This document shows, piece after piece, positions 29,545-39,489 of a stretch of DNA of 64,000 nt. The stretch's first letter is position 1, and every line of letters begins with the position of its first letter. The stretch comes from Lepidostoma basale (taxonomy: Eukaryota; Arthropoda; Insecta; Trichoptera; Lepidostomatidae). A model generated the notes under the pieces. That model was given only the letters and a program-made list of their open reading frames with translations. It was not told the DNA's origin and made no database searches. The stretch spans positions 868,001 through 932,000 of the forward strand of contig JAHDVF020001365.1 in assembly GCA_022606425.2 (NCBI GenBank). Direction: 5' to 3'. The translations under genes were made by a program, and so were the position numbers.

Positions 29545-30268
29545 TTTTGAAAATTTGTTTGGTTCATGTGGTGCGGTGCTCCTGTAAATTTGGAGATATT
29601 TCGTGTATAAGTGAATTATTTTGGTCAATTTAACTGTTGCCGCACTTTATAATAGTTAATTGTGACACGTAATACGTTTGTACTGTTTTGCTGTTAAAAT
29701 ATATTAGTTTTATCGTTTTTATAAAGAATTTTGACAGGTGTAAAAATAATTTTTTCATTTGTTCCAATGACAATTTGAATAATTTCTTCAATATTATTTT
29801 AAAGTTCTTGCTGGTTAAGTGCCTAATTACAGCTAAATTAAAAAAACGGTGGATACGTGTAACATAAATTAAATAAACACAAAAGTCCGGATCGTCCATG
29901 TCAACATGTGCAACATCGAGAAAAACATTATGTGTTATTACATTATGTGCTAAATTAAAATTGTGAATTCGTGGAATATAAACTAAATAAACAATATGTG
30001 CACCATCTAAAAAGAACATTTTGTGTTAAATTATTATTATTTTATTTTATATCATTGTATTTTATATTATTTATTTTGTGGTCGTTGGACGATCGAAGTG
30101 TGCGCGGGAGATGCCTATTGGTGGCGATGAGGTTCGCAACCCATCACACCGCGTCTCCCGCGGGGCGAAAAGAGAAGGATGGAGTGCCGCATCGGTAAAA
30201 GTGTGACAGTCCATTCTTTCTGCCTACCCTTTCGGGGAGACGGCGTGATGGGTAGTTAGTTAGTTAAG
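29545..30268 (+). mobile_element. LINE-A-NA, non-autonomous partner, near full length
   Basis: Starts around GGTTCATGTGGTGCGGTGCT and runs through TTGACAGGTGTAAAAATAAT, CGGTGGATACGTGTAAC, TATGTGCACCATCTAAAAAG, GTGCGCGGGAGATGCCTATT and CGCGTCTCCCGCGGGGCGAA. It ends with the LINE-A 3' block (CCATTCTTTCTGCCTACC, GGCGTGATGG) and TAGTTAGTTAGTTA. No coding capacity. It shares only the last 60 bp or so with LINE-A, the usual arrangement for a SINE mobilised by a partner LINE. Other copies at 30.9, 31.7, 32.5, 53.4, 54.0 and 60.5 kb. Confidence 0.82.
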
Positions 30269-30414
30269 AAAATTTTAATTAAGAAAATATATTTTTTCAT
30301 TATTTACCATTAACTACTACTATCATTAAATTTCTATTACTACAATAACATTAATATATTACCTTTAACTTATTTATTACTTCTTAAACAATGATATTAT
30401 ATAAATCTCTATAT

Positions 30415-30600
30415 AAAATAATTAATTCGAAATGTCGATTGGGATTAATGGGATTGACATGTTTCGCCTTGCTAAGGTATTATTGTATGTTGATATGCCT
30501 GCAAAAAACTTGCCTTAGCAAAGCGAAAAATGTCATTCTCAAAAAATATAAAAATACTTTCAGAAAACAGACGTTTTCATTTGAATAAAATAGAAATATT
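30415..30600. mobile_element. H4 hammerhead foldback pair
   Basis: Left arm GGGATTGACATGTTTCGCCT, right arm GCCTTAGCAAAGCGAAAAAT, then ACAGACGTTTTCATTTG. Degenerate on the right (GAAAAATGTC). Confidence 0.7.
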
Positions 30601-30660
30601 TTATAAACTATTAAGTTAAAAAAACTTTGTTTCGTACATCACAATTGTATTTTTATTTTT

Positions 30661-30701
30661 CGCGACAGCTGTTTCGTCAACCTATGTTGACATCATCAGG
30701 T
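30661..30701 (-). ncRNA. hammerhead ribozyme motif (H1)
   Basis: Minus strand: CTGATGA plus T, stem II GTCAAC/GTTGAC with loop ATAG, GAAACAGCTGTC, GCG. Core intact. Stem I has one or two good pairs only. Confidence 0.7.
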
Positions 30702-31622
30702 TTTACAATAATAACTCTATATTATTTGTAATGTTTCTTCTAATTACTGTTTTTATTATTTATTTTTTCTACCTTTAATATGTTCTCCTATAAATAGTAA
30801 CATACCGTTTTTTTAATTAAAATAATTAGGTACCTTACTAAACTCCAGCAACAACTTAAAAATTTTATCAAAGGAATTATTCAAATTGACATAGAAACAA
30901 ATACACATAAAGGTTCGAAAAATCACGAAAATTTGAAAACTAACTCACCATCACGCCGTCTCCCCGAAAGGGTAGGCAGAAAGAATGGACTGTCACACTT
31001 TATCCGATGCGCCACTCCATCCTTCTCTTTTCGCCCCGCGGGAGACGCGGTGTGATGGGTTGCGAACCTCATCGCCACCAATAGGCATCTCCCGCGCACA
31101 CTTCTATCTTCCAACATCCGTAAAATAAATCTCAAACAAATTATATAAAATACAATGATATAAAATAAAATAACAAAATAAAATTAATTTAATACAAAAT
31201 GTTATTTTTAGATGGTGCACATATTGTTTATTATATGATTTAATTAATGTTCCACGTATCCACTTTTTTTTTAAATTAGCAGTAATTAGGCACTTAAAAC
31301 CAACCAACACCAGCAAGAACTTGAAAAGAATATTGAAGAAATTATTCAAATTGTCATTGGAACAAATGAAAAATGTATTTTTCCACCTGTCAAAATTCTT
31401 TATATAAACGAAAAAACTTGTATAATTTTGACATCAAAACAGTACAAACATATTACGTGTCACAATTAACTATTATAAAGTGCGCCAACAATCAAATTGA
31501 CCAAAACAATTCACTTATACACGAAATTTCTCCAAATTTACGGGAGCACCGCACCACATGAAACAAACCAAATTTTCAAAATCCAAATCAACGAAAATTT
31601 GACATTTGATGTATTATTGTAA

Positions 31623-31664
31623 CACCTGATGATGTCAACAAAGGTTGACGAAACAGCTGTCGCG
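31623..31664 (+). ncRNA. hammerhead ribozyme motif (H1), array unit 1
   Basis: CAC, CTGATGA plus T, stem II GTCAAC/GTTGAC with loop AAAG, GAAACAGCTGTC, GCG. Core intact. Stem I has CAC opposite GCG, explained by a CG to CA transition from the CGC seen at 15,984. Confidence 0.72.
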
Positions 31665-32397
31665 AAAAATAAAAATACAGTTGTGATACAGAAAACAAAG
31701 TTTTTTAAACTAACTAACTAACTAACCATCACGCCGTCTCCCCGAAAGGGTAGGCAGAAAGAATGGACTCACACTTTAACCGATGCGGCACTCCATCCTT
31801 CTCTTTTCGCCCCGCGGGAGACGCGGTGTGATGGGTCGCGAACCTCATCGCCACCAATAGGCATCTCCCGCGCACATTTCGATCTTCCAACATCCACAAA
31901 ATAAATCTAAAACAAATAATATAAAATACAATGATATAAAATAAAATAACAAAATAAAAATAATTTAATACAAAATGTTATTTTTAGATGGTGCACATAT
32001 TGTTTATTATATGATTTAATTAATGTTCCACGTATCCACTTTTTTTTTAAATTAGAAGTAATTAGGCACTTAAAACCAACCAACACCAGCAAGAACTTGA
32101 AAAGAATATTGAATAAATTATTCAAATTGTCATTGGAACAAATGAAAAATTTATTTTTCCACCTGTCAAAATTCTTTATATAAACGAAAAAACTTGTATA
32201 ATTTTGACATCAAAACAGTACAAACATATCACGTGTCACAATTAACTATTATAAAGTGCGCCAACAATCAAATTGACCAAAACAATTCACTTATACACGA
32301 AATTTCTCCAAATTTACGGGAGCACCGCACCACATGAACCAAACCAAATTTTCAAAATCCAAATCAACGAAAATTTGACATTTGATATATTATTGTA

Positions 32398-32440
32398 ACA
32401 CCTGATGATTTCAACATAGGTTGACGAAACAGCTGTCGCG
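32398..32440 (+). ncRNA. hammerhead ribozyme motif (H1), array unit 2
   Basis: As unit 1, but with CTGATGA plus TT and stem II TCAAC/GTTGA, one pair shorter. GAAACAGCTGTC and GCG are unchanged. Confidence 0.68.
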
Positions 32441-33143
32441 AAAAATAAAAATACAGTTGTGATACAGAAAACAAAGTTTTTTAAACTAACTAACTAACTA
32501 ACCATCACGCCGTCTCCCCGAAAGGGTAGGCAGAAAGAATGGACTGTCACACTTTAACCGATGCGGCACTCCATCCTTCTCTTTTCGCCCCGCGGGAGAC
32601 GCGGTGTGATGGGTTGCGAACCTCATCGCCACCAATAGGCATCTCCCGCGCACACTTCGATCTTCCAACATCCACAAAATAAATCTAAAACAAATAATAT
32701 AAAATACAATGATATAAAATAAAATAACAAAATAAAAATAATTTAATACAAAATGTTATTTTTAGATGGTGCACATTTGTTTATTTAATTTATGTTCCAC
32801 GAATCTACCGTTTTTTAAATTTAGCACATAATGTAATAACACATAATGTTTTTCCGATGTTGCACATGTTGACATGGACGATCCGGACTTTTGTGTTTAT
32901 TTAATTTATGTTATACGTATCCACCGTTTTTTAAATTAGCTGTTATATGATTTAATTAATGTTCCACGTATCCACTTTTTTAATTTGGCAGTAATTAGGC
33001 ACTTAAAACCAACCAACACCAGCAAGAACTTAAAAAGAATATTGAAGAAATTATTCAAATTGTCATTGGAACAACAAGTTTTTTAATTTAACAGTTTATA
33101 ATTGTTTAAGTGTCATAGTGTTTCGGCCAAAACAATGGACTAT

Positions 33144-33617
33144 AAGAAATATTTTTTATTTGTTTTGCAGGTAAAGTACTAATAATTGTTTTCCTCTTAA
33201 GCGTCTGAAATAATTTTATATCTTTGGTAATATTATACATTATTGCTTCTCAGTATTCTGAAATAGAAATAACGTAATCTGCCTCATGACGTCATGGTCC
33301 GAGGCTTACACTTTATACTGCGTTTTTTCATCTTATTTGCCTCAGGGAAAGAGTCATCACAACTAAATCTCGACGATACCCGTTAGCTGCGCCTAATAAA
33401 ATTTGTACACTCGCTACGGTGTTGAATAGTTTAAGTCAAGCCAACGGCACATGCACACTGAATCTTATACGTGTTTTTATAGCGAAGGTCGTGCGATCAG
33501 TATTCAAGTCGTCGATTGTGCTTCAAAGTGCACTGAAGTGGTCACAAACCTTTGGATCACGAGCCTTTTTGTGCAACTTTCCATAGCACCGTATTCCCGA
33601 GAGATTAAAATGACAAC
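33144..33617. other. unassigned, low-repeat stretch
   Basis: Less AT-rich than its surroundings. TCATCTTATTTGCCTCAGGG near 33,335 has the form of a splice acceptor. No repeat family recognised. It may be single-copy host DNA. Confidence 0.35.
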
Positions 33618-33828
33618 AACAAACCATCACGCCGTTTCCCCGGAGGAGTAGGCAGAGAGAATGAACTGTCACACTTTTACTCATGCGGCACTCCATCCTT
33701 CTCTTTTCGCCCCGCGGGAGACGCGGTATGATGGGTTGCGAACCTCATCGCCGACTTTTAAAATCTTATTAATATGATCATGCCAAGTTTTTCTCGGTCT
33801 CCCACAACTCCATATTCCATTCACAGTG
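33618..33828 (-). pseudogene. LINE-A / LINE-A-NA chimeric fragment
   Basis: Starts as LINE-A 3' end (CATCACGCCGTTTCCCCGGA), switches to LINE-A-NA (GCGGCACTCCATCCTTCTC, GGAGACGCGGTATGATGGG) and then back to LINE-A coding sequence (complement of RPRKTWHDHINKILKVG). This mosaic suggests template switching between the two families. Confidence 0.65.
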
Positions 33829-34275
33829 CACAATGAAGTTCTAGTCCCGACCCTTATGTAAGGAAGTGAATCTTGGTTTTGGCAGAAGAAGGATGAAAGT
33901 AGGATAAATACCGTAGAAATGAAGTCACTAAGAAGATTGTGCGGAAAACAATGTATGTTAGAATATCTAATGATGAAGTAAGAAAGGAATGTAAGGCGCA
34001 TGAATGCGTGATAAATAAAATTAAGAAAGAGTCACTAAGATGGTTTGGACATATGGAACGAATGGATGCGGAAAGAACGGTTAAAATGATATATACAAGT
34101 AGTGTGAATGGGAAAATAAGTCGAGGAAGGCTAAGGAAGACATGGCATGATCAAATTAATAAATTACTGAAAGGCGGCCATGTTCGAAGTAGAAACAATC
34201 GACGAGCGTGCACGTCACGATGTGTGAATGTAGAAAAGGCGCGAGAGTTTTATCAGTGTGGCGATCCATCCTCTC
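33826..34275 (+). pseudogene. LINE-A 3' fragment
   Basis: The frame 33939-34346 includes YVRISNDEVRKECKAHECVI, KKESLRWFGHMERMDAERTV, SSVNGKISRGRLRKTWHDQI and RSRNNRRACTSRCVNVEKA. The 3' end is lost: after GGCGATCCATCCTCTCC the sequence changes without tail. Confidence 0.8.
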
Positions 34276-34500
34276 CTTTTAATAAAAAATATTTATCGTT
34301 GCCCGGAATTCGCGAATATATAGACGCTAAACTTTCTATCAAATAATTTAACCCACTTTCTTCCAATTTGTAATCAATTTTATGATTAATTAGATCATTT
34401 GTTTATTGAATAAAAAAATTGTATGTTACCAGCCAGTCATCACCTTCTTAAACAGATGCTTTACTCTATCAAACAAAGATTCAACACATAATCGTTCAAA

Positions 34501-34560
34501 GCAGCGGTCGGCTAACTGCGACTCGCGAGCCAAATGCCGTTCTTTGGCTATTCGTTTGCG
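34501..34560 (+). repeat. hAT-type terminus fragment
   Basis: CAGCGGTCGGCTAACTGCGA then CTCGCGAGCCAAATGCCG resembles the left end of the hAT at 59,212 (CAGAGGTCGGCAAAATGCGG). Only one end is seen. Confidence 0.5.
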
Positions 34561-34562
34561 GT

Positions 34563-34998
34563 TCATACTATGCTACCTATGTGGTCTATTCTCCAGAAGG
34601 ATGCTTCTCCTGTGAGATGGATTCCCAGCTGTTCTTCCATCTTATGTAATGTAATATAGGGTAAGTCTAGTGATGTCCATTCTTTGGACGTGACCATACC
34701 AATCCCTCTTTCGCTGTCTAATCCATCATGTAATATCCTCAGGCTCACATATCTATTTTATTTTGGTGTTAATCACCCGATCTTTTAGTGTCTTGCCTGC
34801 TATCATCTTCAAGTCCTCATTTCGGAAGTCCTCAAAATTTGTTTTATCCTGGCTGTCTGCCCTTGCTTCAATGCCATATGTTATTGGTTTTACACATGCT
34901 TTATAGATTCTCACCTTACTCTTAATGGTTATAAGTTTATTTTTCCATATTGTGGATTTTTGAACACCACCACCAGCAAATTCACCAATTGACATTCT
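34563..34998 (-). pseudogene. RTE-like LINE C-terminus (KSKVRIYKACV family)
   Basis: The frame 34753-34995: IGEFAGGGVQKSTIWKNKLI, TIKSKVRIYKACVKPITYGI, EARADSQDKT, LKMIAGKTLKDRVINTKIK. Downstream, a second frame gives RDWYGHVQRMDITRLTLYY. Same family as 40.17-42.20 (plus), 57.78-58.10 (minus) and 59.44-59.80 kb (plus). Confidence 0.78.
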
Positions 34999-35671
34999 TT
35001 AAATAACTAACTAACTAACCATCACGCCGTTTCTCTTTAGGGGTAGGCAGAGGGGATGGACCGCCATGCTGCTCTGTCCTGACATACCTCTCGAGTTTAT
35101 GTACATTCATAAATCGTAACATGCACCATCGTCGATTTCTCCGACTCCTCGTGCGACAGACATTTATAACTTGATTGATTTGATCGCGCCACGTTTTCCT
35201 CGGCCTTCCTCTATTTCTAGCTCCATTCACGCCGTTTACGTATACCTTCTTTACCATTCTGTCTTCACTCATTCTTTCCATGTGTACAAACTATCTTAAT
35301 GATCCTTATTTTGTTCATAACACTTTCATTCGCACCACATTCACTTCTTATACTTGCATTTGTCACTCTATCATTTTTTTTGTATACAACAGGTCGTTTG
35401 AACCCTATTAGAGCCCCCGCTGATTGTAACAAAAAGTCACAGTAACATTTTGTCGCCGAGTCAAGTGCTATGGAGGTAAATGAGAGTGCGCTCACTGTGG
35501 CGACGTGACAATGCGGTAACAAAATGTTCCAGCGGCCGGCGACATTAGCGTGACGTGACTATCACCCGGCCTGTACATTGGTATGGGAGTGCGCTCACTA
35601 GAAACTTTTTATCACTCTGCCGGGAGGCGCCTACCGACCGGACGTGCGTTGCGAATTTTTCAGTTTAAAAG

Positions 35672-35866
35672 ATGGCTTCTCTGCGAGAAGATGATATAGA
35701 CAATGAGTTTTTAATAGAAGAAATAGAGAAAAGGCCAGCTTTGTACACAAAAAACTTAAAAGAATTTTCGGATATTAATTTAAAAAGGAAATTGTGGGAT
35801 GATATTTCTATTAAATTATTTCCAGCAACAACTTTAACACAAGCACAAAAAGAAAATACAGGTTTG
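35672..35866 (+). CDS. MADF-domain protein, first exon only
   Basis: Frame MASLREDDIDNEFLIEEIEK, RPALYTKNLKEFSDINLK, RKLWDDISIKLFPATTLT. The LIEEIEKRPALY...L..FSD...K..LWDDI pattern is the start of the MADF DNA-binding domain, the accessory protein of insect Harbinger elements. The frame ends at GAAAATACAGGTTTGTAG, a good 5' splice site at 35,861-35,862. The second exon is lost in the deletion, so the protein is not functional as it stands. Confidence 0.72.
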
Positions 35867-35896
35867 TAGATATTATGGATATTTATTTGACATTAT

Positions 35897-36166
35897 TTAC
35901 TCATTATAACTTTTAGGTATGTATGTATAAAGAGATGTTATTAAAGGTCCCAACAAATATAACAAGTCGTCAAAACTGTTTATTGACATACGAAAATAAT
36001 TAAAAAACTTAAGAGGATATTGACGTAATTCAGAATACAGGGTGTAAAATTTTCCTTTTAATAATCGTTCATTATATATGGGATGTACCCAGTAGCGTTT
36101 CTTTCGCTTAATTTTCCTTCTGCGTAATTCAAGAGCGCAAATCACTGCGACCTCTTCGAAATCCAT
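35897..36166 (-). pseudogene. Harbinger transposase N-terminus
   Basis: 89-codon frame: MDFEEVAVICALELRRRKIK, RKKRYWVHPIYNERLLKGKF, YTLYSELRQYPLKFFNYFRM, SINSFDDLLYLLGPLI. The RYWVHPI...GKF..LY.ELR..P.KFFNYFRMS...FD.LL signature is the N-terminal part of HARBI1-like nucleases. The DDE catalytic part is missing. Confidence 0.85.
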
Positions 36167-36606
36167 CGCTCAAATGAACATTTTGTCACCAGTAGTGAGC
36201 GCATCCACGGTGACGCAACGTGATAGTTACAAAAAGTTACTGCAACAAAAAGTCACAGTCAGCGCCTAGCCTTACTGTATACAATTTATTTTTTAGCCAT
36301 TATATTGATTCTCCTGACATGTGAATGGTAGCCAATCTATCGCCATGTTATTGTCACGTGAATTCTACACCAGACCAAAGACAGTGTGACAATCACACTG
36401 CCATCGCCGGGAATCGAACCCGGGACCTTCAGTATGGAAGTCAGAGCTCTTACAACTCTGCCACAAAGGTTTGACACACATTCGTCTTAGAGATCTCATT
36501 TCTACTGCATTTATTCTACTTTCATTCTTCTTTTGCCAGTTTCATGCTTCACTTCCATACATACGGGTCGGCACAAGAACACCATTATGCACTGCCATCT
36601 TAGCTC

Positions 36607-37075
36607 TGCCATCATATTTATATAAATATTCATACGTTATTTAATATTCATTTAATGGTAGCAAAATATATGCATCATGAATTGAATGATAATTTTATAT
36701 GCGAGATAACTTTAATCTTTTGGCATCTCCGGAGTTAAAAGGCAATAAACCGTGAAGCGAACCATCGCTAAATCCTCTTGTGGGGCTGGCCATCTCTGAC
36801 TCCTGAGTTCAAGGCTTTACGAGAGACTCAACCTTAAGTTAGTTATGGTCATCTTGGACGCAGCTCCTGGGAAAACAAGTCTTTAAATAAACACCTTATC
36901 ATAATGTTTACATTAATAATTGTTAGTTGTAGTGGAGAAAGTGGAAGCTGAGACATTAAACTATCACAATAAACACTCCTATCTGTACTGTTTCTATTTC
37001 AACGTTCATCTTCATACACGCCAACAACGTAATATACTTTGTGCTCATAACATTGTCTACTTTTAAAATGTCTTT
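36607..37075. other. unassigned stretch
   Basis: Contains GGAGTTAAAAGGCAATAAAC and CCTCTTGTGGGGCTGGCCAT near 36,735-36,795, perhaps part of a retroelement 3' end, but no second copy is seen here. Confidence 0.4.
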
Positions 37076-37280
37076 ATTTATTTATTTATTTATTTATTTA
37101 CTTGAAATAGTACACATGTACACAACACATTTTCTATAATAATAAAAACAATTGAACATTCAATTAAACACACAAATATTTGTTCTTCAAATATTCTGGT
37201 CAAATTCTTTGGCATATAGAATGGAATAATACTCCTAGCGGCTTCTAACAATATGTTAGGCGACAGCCTTCGCACTGTGT
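37076..37280 (-). repeat. retroelement 3' end with (TTTA)n tail, tentative
   Basis: (TTTA)n at 37,076-37,100 followed by a minus-strand open frame of 61 codons (RRLSPNILLEAARSIIPFYM) that I do not recognise. The arrangement resembles the 3' end of a LINE on the minus strand. Confidence 0.35.
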
Positions 37281-37369
37281 TAATAAGGTAGTTTGCTAAA
37301 TGCCGAAAATCATTCTCCGTAGATGGCGTTAGTGGGTCGGTTGTATAGGTTAATTCTTGAAAAAATTCA

Positions 37370-37630
37370 CAAGTTTAACCAAATCTACATAGATGGCTGA
37401 CTGAAACTGACACGTGAAGATAAATATGGATTTTGAAGTATATATACATCTTCCAAAAAATTTGTCATGCATGATCACAATAACAAAGGTGGAATGGGGA
37501 ATGTTGTAATTACATAAAGCGTGCGTTTAACCCAACCAATGACAGGTCATAAGTCCTGTAAACACCTTGATCATCCATGTTCAGTTTCCAGTTTACGTCT
37601 TCGTCTCTATTGAGATACAATTAAAATTTG
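37370..37630. repeat. IR-1 family, single arm
   Basis: Shares GGAATGGGGAATGTTGTAAT, CCAACCAATGACAGGTCATA, CACCTTGATCATCC and GTCTCTATTGAGATACAATT with the IR-1 elements at 5.58 and 26.6 kb. The partner arm is missing. Confidence 0.75.
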
Positions 37631-37689
37631 AATTAAACATTCAATTATAATAATAAGGCTACATTTTGTTTACATATATATTTAATTCT

Positions 37690-38093
37690 ATTCAGATGAG
37701 TTCTCTTAGACGAATGTGTGATACTCTGTGTATGATAGAGTGTCGAATGAAAATATAAGAAATGAATGCGGTGCGAATGATGGTGTCATGAACAAAATAA
37801 TGAAAGGATCATTAATCAAATCAAAACAAATCAGTTGTATGTAATGATGTAAATGGAACCAGAAATAGAGGAAGACCGAGGAAAACGTGGCACGATCAAA
37901 TAAATCAAATATTGAATGTCGGCCGTGTGAGGAGTCAGAGAAATCGACGCGCGTGCACGACACGATGTATGAATGTTGAGGAAGCGAGAGAAATATGTCA
38001 GGAAAGAAAAGTGTGGCAGTCCATTCTTTCTGCCTACCCCTTCGGGGAGACTAGACGGCGTGATGGTTAGTTAGTTAGTTATTTTTTAATTCT
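37690..38093 (+). pseudogene. LINE-A 3' fragment with internal deletion
   Basis: Covers MSSLRRMC...YDRVSNENIRNECG, a joint at CATTAATCAAATC (lacking the RWFGHMERM codons), then VCNDVNGTRNRGRPRKTWHD and RRACTTRCMNVEEAREICQ. The 3' end has a short duplication (GAGACTAGACGGCGTG) and a TTAG tail. Confidence 0.8.
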
Positions 38094-38149
38094 ATTCTAA
38101 AGAAAATTGTGCTCTGCACACTTTTGACATCCTCCGGTATATCTTCATA

Positions 38150-38500
38150 AATTTTAAAAGCTTTATACATAAGATAATTCTGAGATTTGTTTTTTTTTTT
38201 CGAATGGGATACTTAGTTTATTTTTCTTTCTTGTTTCATATTGATGTTCATGTTGGTTACTTTTTATCTTCCTTAAAAATTCTTGGGAGGTGTGCCCATT
38301 AATAATTTTGTGAATTAGTAATAAAACGTTGAATGTAATTATTTTTTTAAATGGCGTAATCTTTAGCTCTTTAAGCATCACTTTAATTCTGGCATATCTG
38401 CTTCTTCTCAAAATTATTCTCATTGCCTTATTCTGGAGTATGGTTAATCTTCTCATATCTTCTTCATTTGCTGCTACAGTAATTGATATGAGGGAGAATG
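38150..38500 (-). pseudogene. jockey-type LINE C-terminus, separate family
   Basis: The open frame 38163-38456 reads MRRLTILQNKAMRIILRRSR, YARIKVMLKELKITPFKKII, TFNVLLLIHKIINGHTSQEF. The LQNKAMRIIL...P...M...L....K.I......L.HK..NG signature is the end of the reverse transcriptase connection region in jockey-group LINEs. About 97 codons without a stop. Confidence 0.72.
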
Positions 38501-38534
38501 ATTGCGAGAACGATTGAATTTGATTGATTTAGTA

Positions 38535-38765
38535 GACGATGACCTTCGTGGTAGAGTGGTTACAGCTATAACTGCCACATCGAAGATCCCTAGCTCGATT
38601 CCTGGCGATGACAGTGTGAAGAAAAATCACGCTGTCTTTTGTCTAGTTAAATTCACGTGACAATAAAAATGGCAATTGACTAGCTATCTATCACATTTCG
38701 TAAGAATCAAAACCTACAAATGTATAGCGTAATTAGGTTCAAATAACCTGCTGTGTACAAAAATG
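38535..38765 (+). mobile_element. SINE-A
   Basis: GACCTTCGTGGTAGAGTGGT (A-box region), CCTAGCTCGATTCCTGGCG (B-box region), then body with GTCTTTTGTCTAGTTAAATT and CTATCTATCACATTTCG, ending in CAAATAACCTGCTGTGTACA. Same family as the copies at 12.7, 36.3 and 54.6 kb. Confidence 0.82.
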
Positions 38766-38954
38766 TGGAAAGCAACGGGAAGTTACTATATTAAAAATAC
38801 AAAAGAATCGGCAAAAGATGTTTGCTGCAAACTTATCAACAACACGTTCAAATAACCTGTTGTGTACAAAATTGTGGAAAGCAACGGGAAGTTACTATAT
38901 TAAAAATACAAAAGAATCGGCAAAAGATGTTTGCTGCAAACTTATCCCTAGGAT
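38737..38954. repeat. 109 bp tandem duplication at SINE-A end
   Basis: GTTCAAATAACCTGCTGTGT then GAAAGCAACGGGAAGTTACT and GCAAAAGATGTTTGCTGC occurs at 38,737 and again at 38,846 with two or three differences. The first copy includes the last bases of SINE-A. Confidence 0.88.
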
Positions 38955-38959
38955 TTATT

Positions 38960-39146
38960 TTTTTATTTTTAAAAAGACTAATATCAAGGATTTACATCAA
39001 TGATATTCGAATTTATTTTACAATCTTCAATGTGAGCAGAAAATAGCTCATTATTATGAAGAAGGAATCTGGTCGTGTCCAGGCTTGAACCCATGTCCCC
39101 TGGATCAGGAGCCAAGCGTTCTATCCCTTAGATCATCACCCGGTTG
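38960..39146 (-). mobile_element. SINE-B, full length
   Basis: Minus strand: GGGTGATGATCTAAGGGATA, GAACGCTTGGCTCCTGATCC, ATGGGTTCAAGCCTGGACAC, then CAGATTCCTTCTTC, GCTATTTTCTGCTCAC and AAAAAGACTAATATC-type tail (complement). Both promoter boxes and the tail are present. Confidence 0.82.
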
Positions 39147-39254
39147 ATTGATACATAAAGAATTGTTTTATTTTTATATTTTACGATTTCGTGTTTCATT
39201 CACATGATCAACGTAGATTTTCTTCAATCTTCCACAAAACCAAGTACAATGCTC

Positions 39255-39430
39255 GTCTATTATTCGTTATTCGATCATTCGTTCCATATGTCCAAACCAT
39301 CTTAGTGACCTTAGTTTTGTAATCATGGCATCACCAAATTTGATCAATTTGGTGATGCCATGATTTCCTTGGTCTTTCACGACTTATCTTTCCCACTCAC
39401 ACTGCTTGTATAGAACATTTTAACCATTCG
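39255..39430 (-). pseudogene. LINE-A fragment, rearranged
   Basis: CATTCGTTCCATATGTCCAA, ACCATCTTAGTGACC (complement of SLRWFGHMERM) is followed, out of order, by the block encoding RKTWHHQIDQIW and SGKDKS. A local rearrangement has swapped the two. Confidence 0.65.
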
Positions 39431-39489
39431 CTGAATGATGTCAGTGCTTTGTTTTTTCTTTCATGTGTCTTTACTAAGCCTATATTTTC

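Larger units (their letters stand above)
30600..33143. mobile_element. H1 composite array with three LINE-A-NA units
   Basis: Left part: inverted H1 arm with a minus-strand hammerhead (30,661-30,701). Then follow three direct units with a period of about 777 bp (the landmark ACCATCACGCCGTCTCC at 30,947, 31,725 and 32,501). Each has a minus-strand LINE-A-NA, and the first two end in a plus-strand hammerhead (31,623-31,664 and 32,398-32,440). Right end: the H1 terminus TTTCGGCCAAAACAATGGAC at 33,120-33,140. The hammerheads thus recur in tandem, as in retrozymes and Penelope-like elements. Units 1 and 2 are very similar, so the tandem is recent. Confidence 0.8.
35411..36271. mobile_element. PIF/Harbinger transposon, internally deleted
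   Basis: 861 bp element with TTA duplications (35,408-35,410 and 36,272-36,274) and imperfect TIRs sharing CGCTGA-TGT-AC and CAGTAAC-TTTTG blocks. It carries the starts of both standard Harbinger genes, MADF protein (plus) and nuclease (minus), pointing towards each other, with the middle lost. Inserted into SINE-A. Confidence 0.88.
35375..36472 (-). mobile_element. SINE-A interrupted by Harbinger
   Basis: SINE-A tail at 35,375-35,410 (poly-T, TATACAACAGGTCGTTTGAA) and the rest at 36,275-36,472 (AGCCATTATATTGATTCTCC, TAGCCAATCTATCGCC, GGGAATCGAACCCGGGACC, head CCACAAAGGT). The two halves join at TTA, matching the uninterrupted paralogue at 12,735-12,775 (GAACCCAATTACTACATTTT). Confidence 0.87.
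35003..36606 (-). pseudogene. LINE-A copy holding a SINE-A/Harbinger nest
   Basis: Two LINE-A pieces: 35,003-35,374 (TTAG tail, frame 35015-35281 with ERMSEDRMVKKVYVNGVNGA then RNRGRPRKTWRDQINQV) and 36,473-36,606 (complement of MYGSEAWNW...RSLRRMC). The break is between DRVTNASIRSECG and the upstream GK-VYDR region. The SINE-A and a Harbinger sit between them. Confidence 0.85.
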
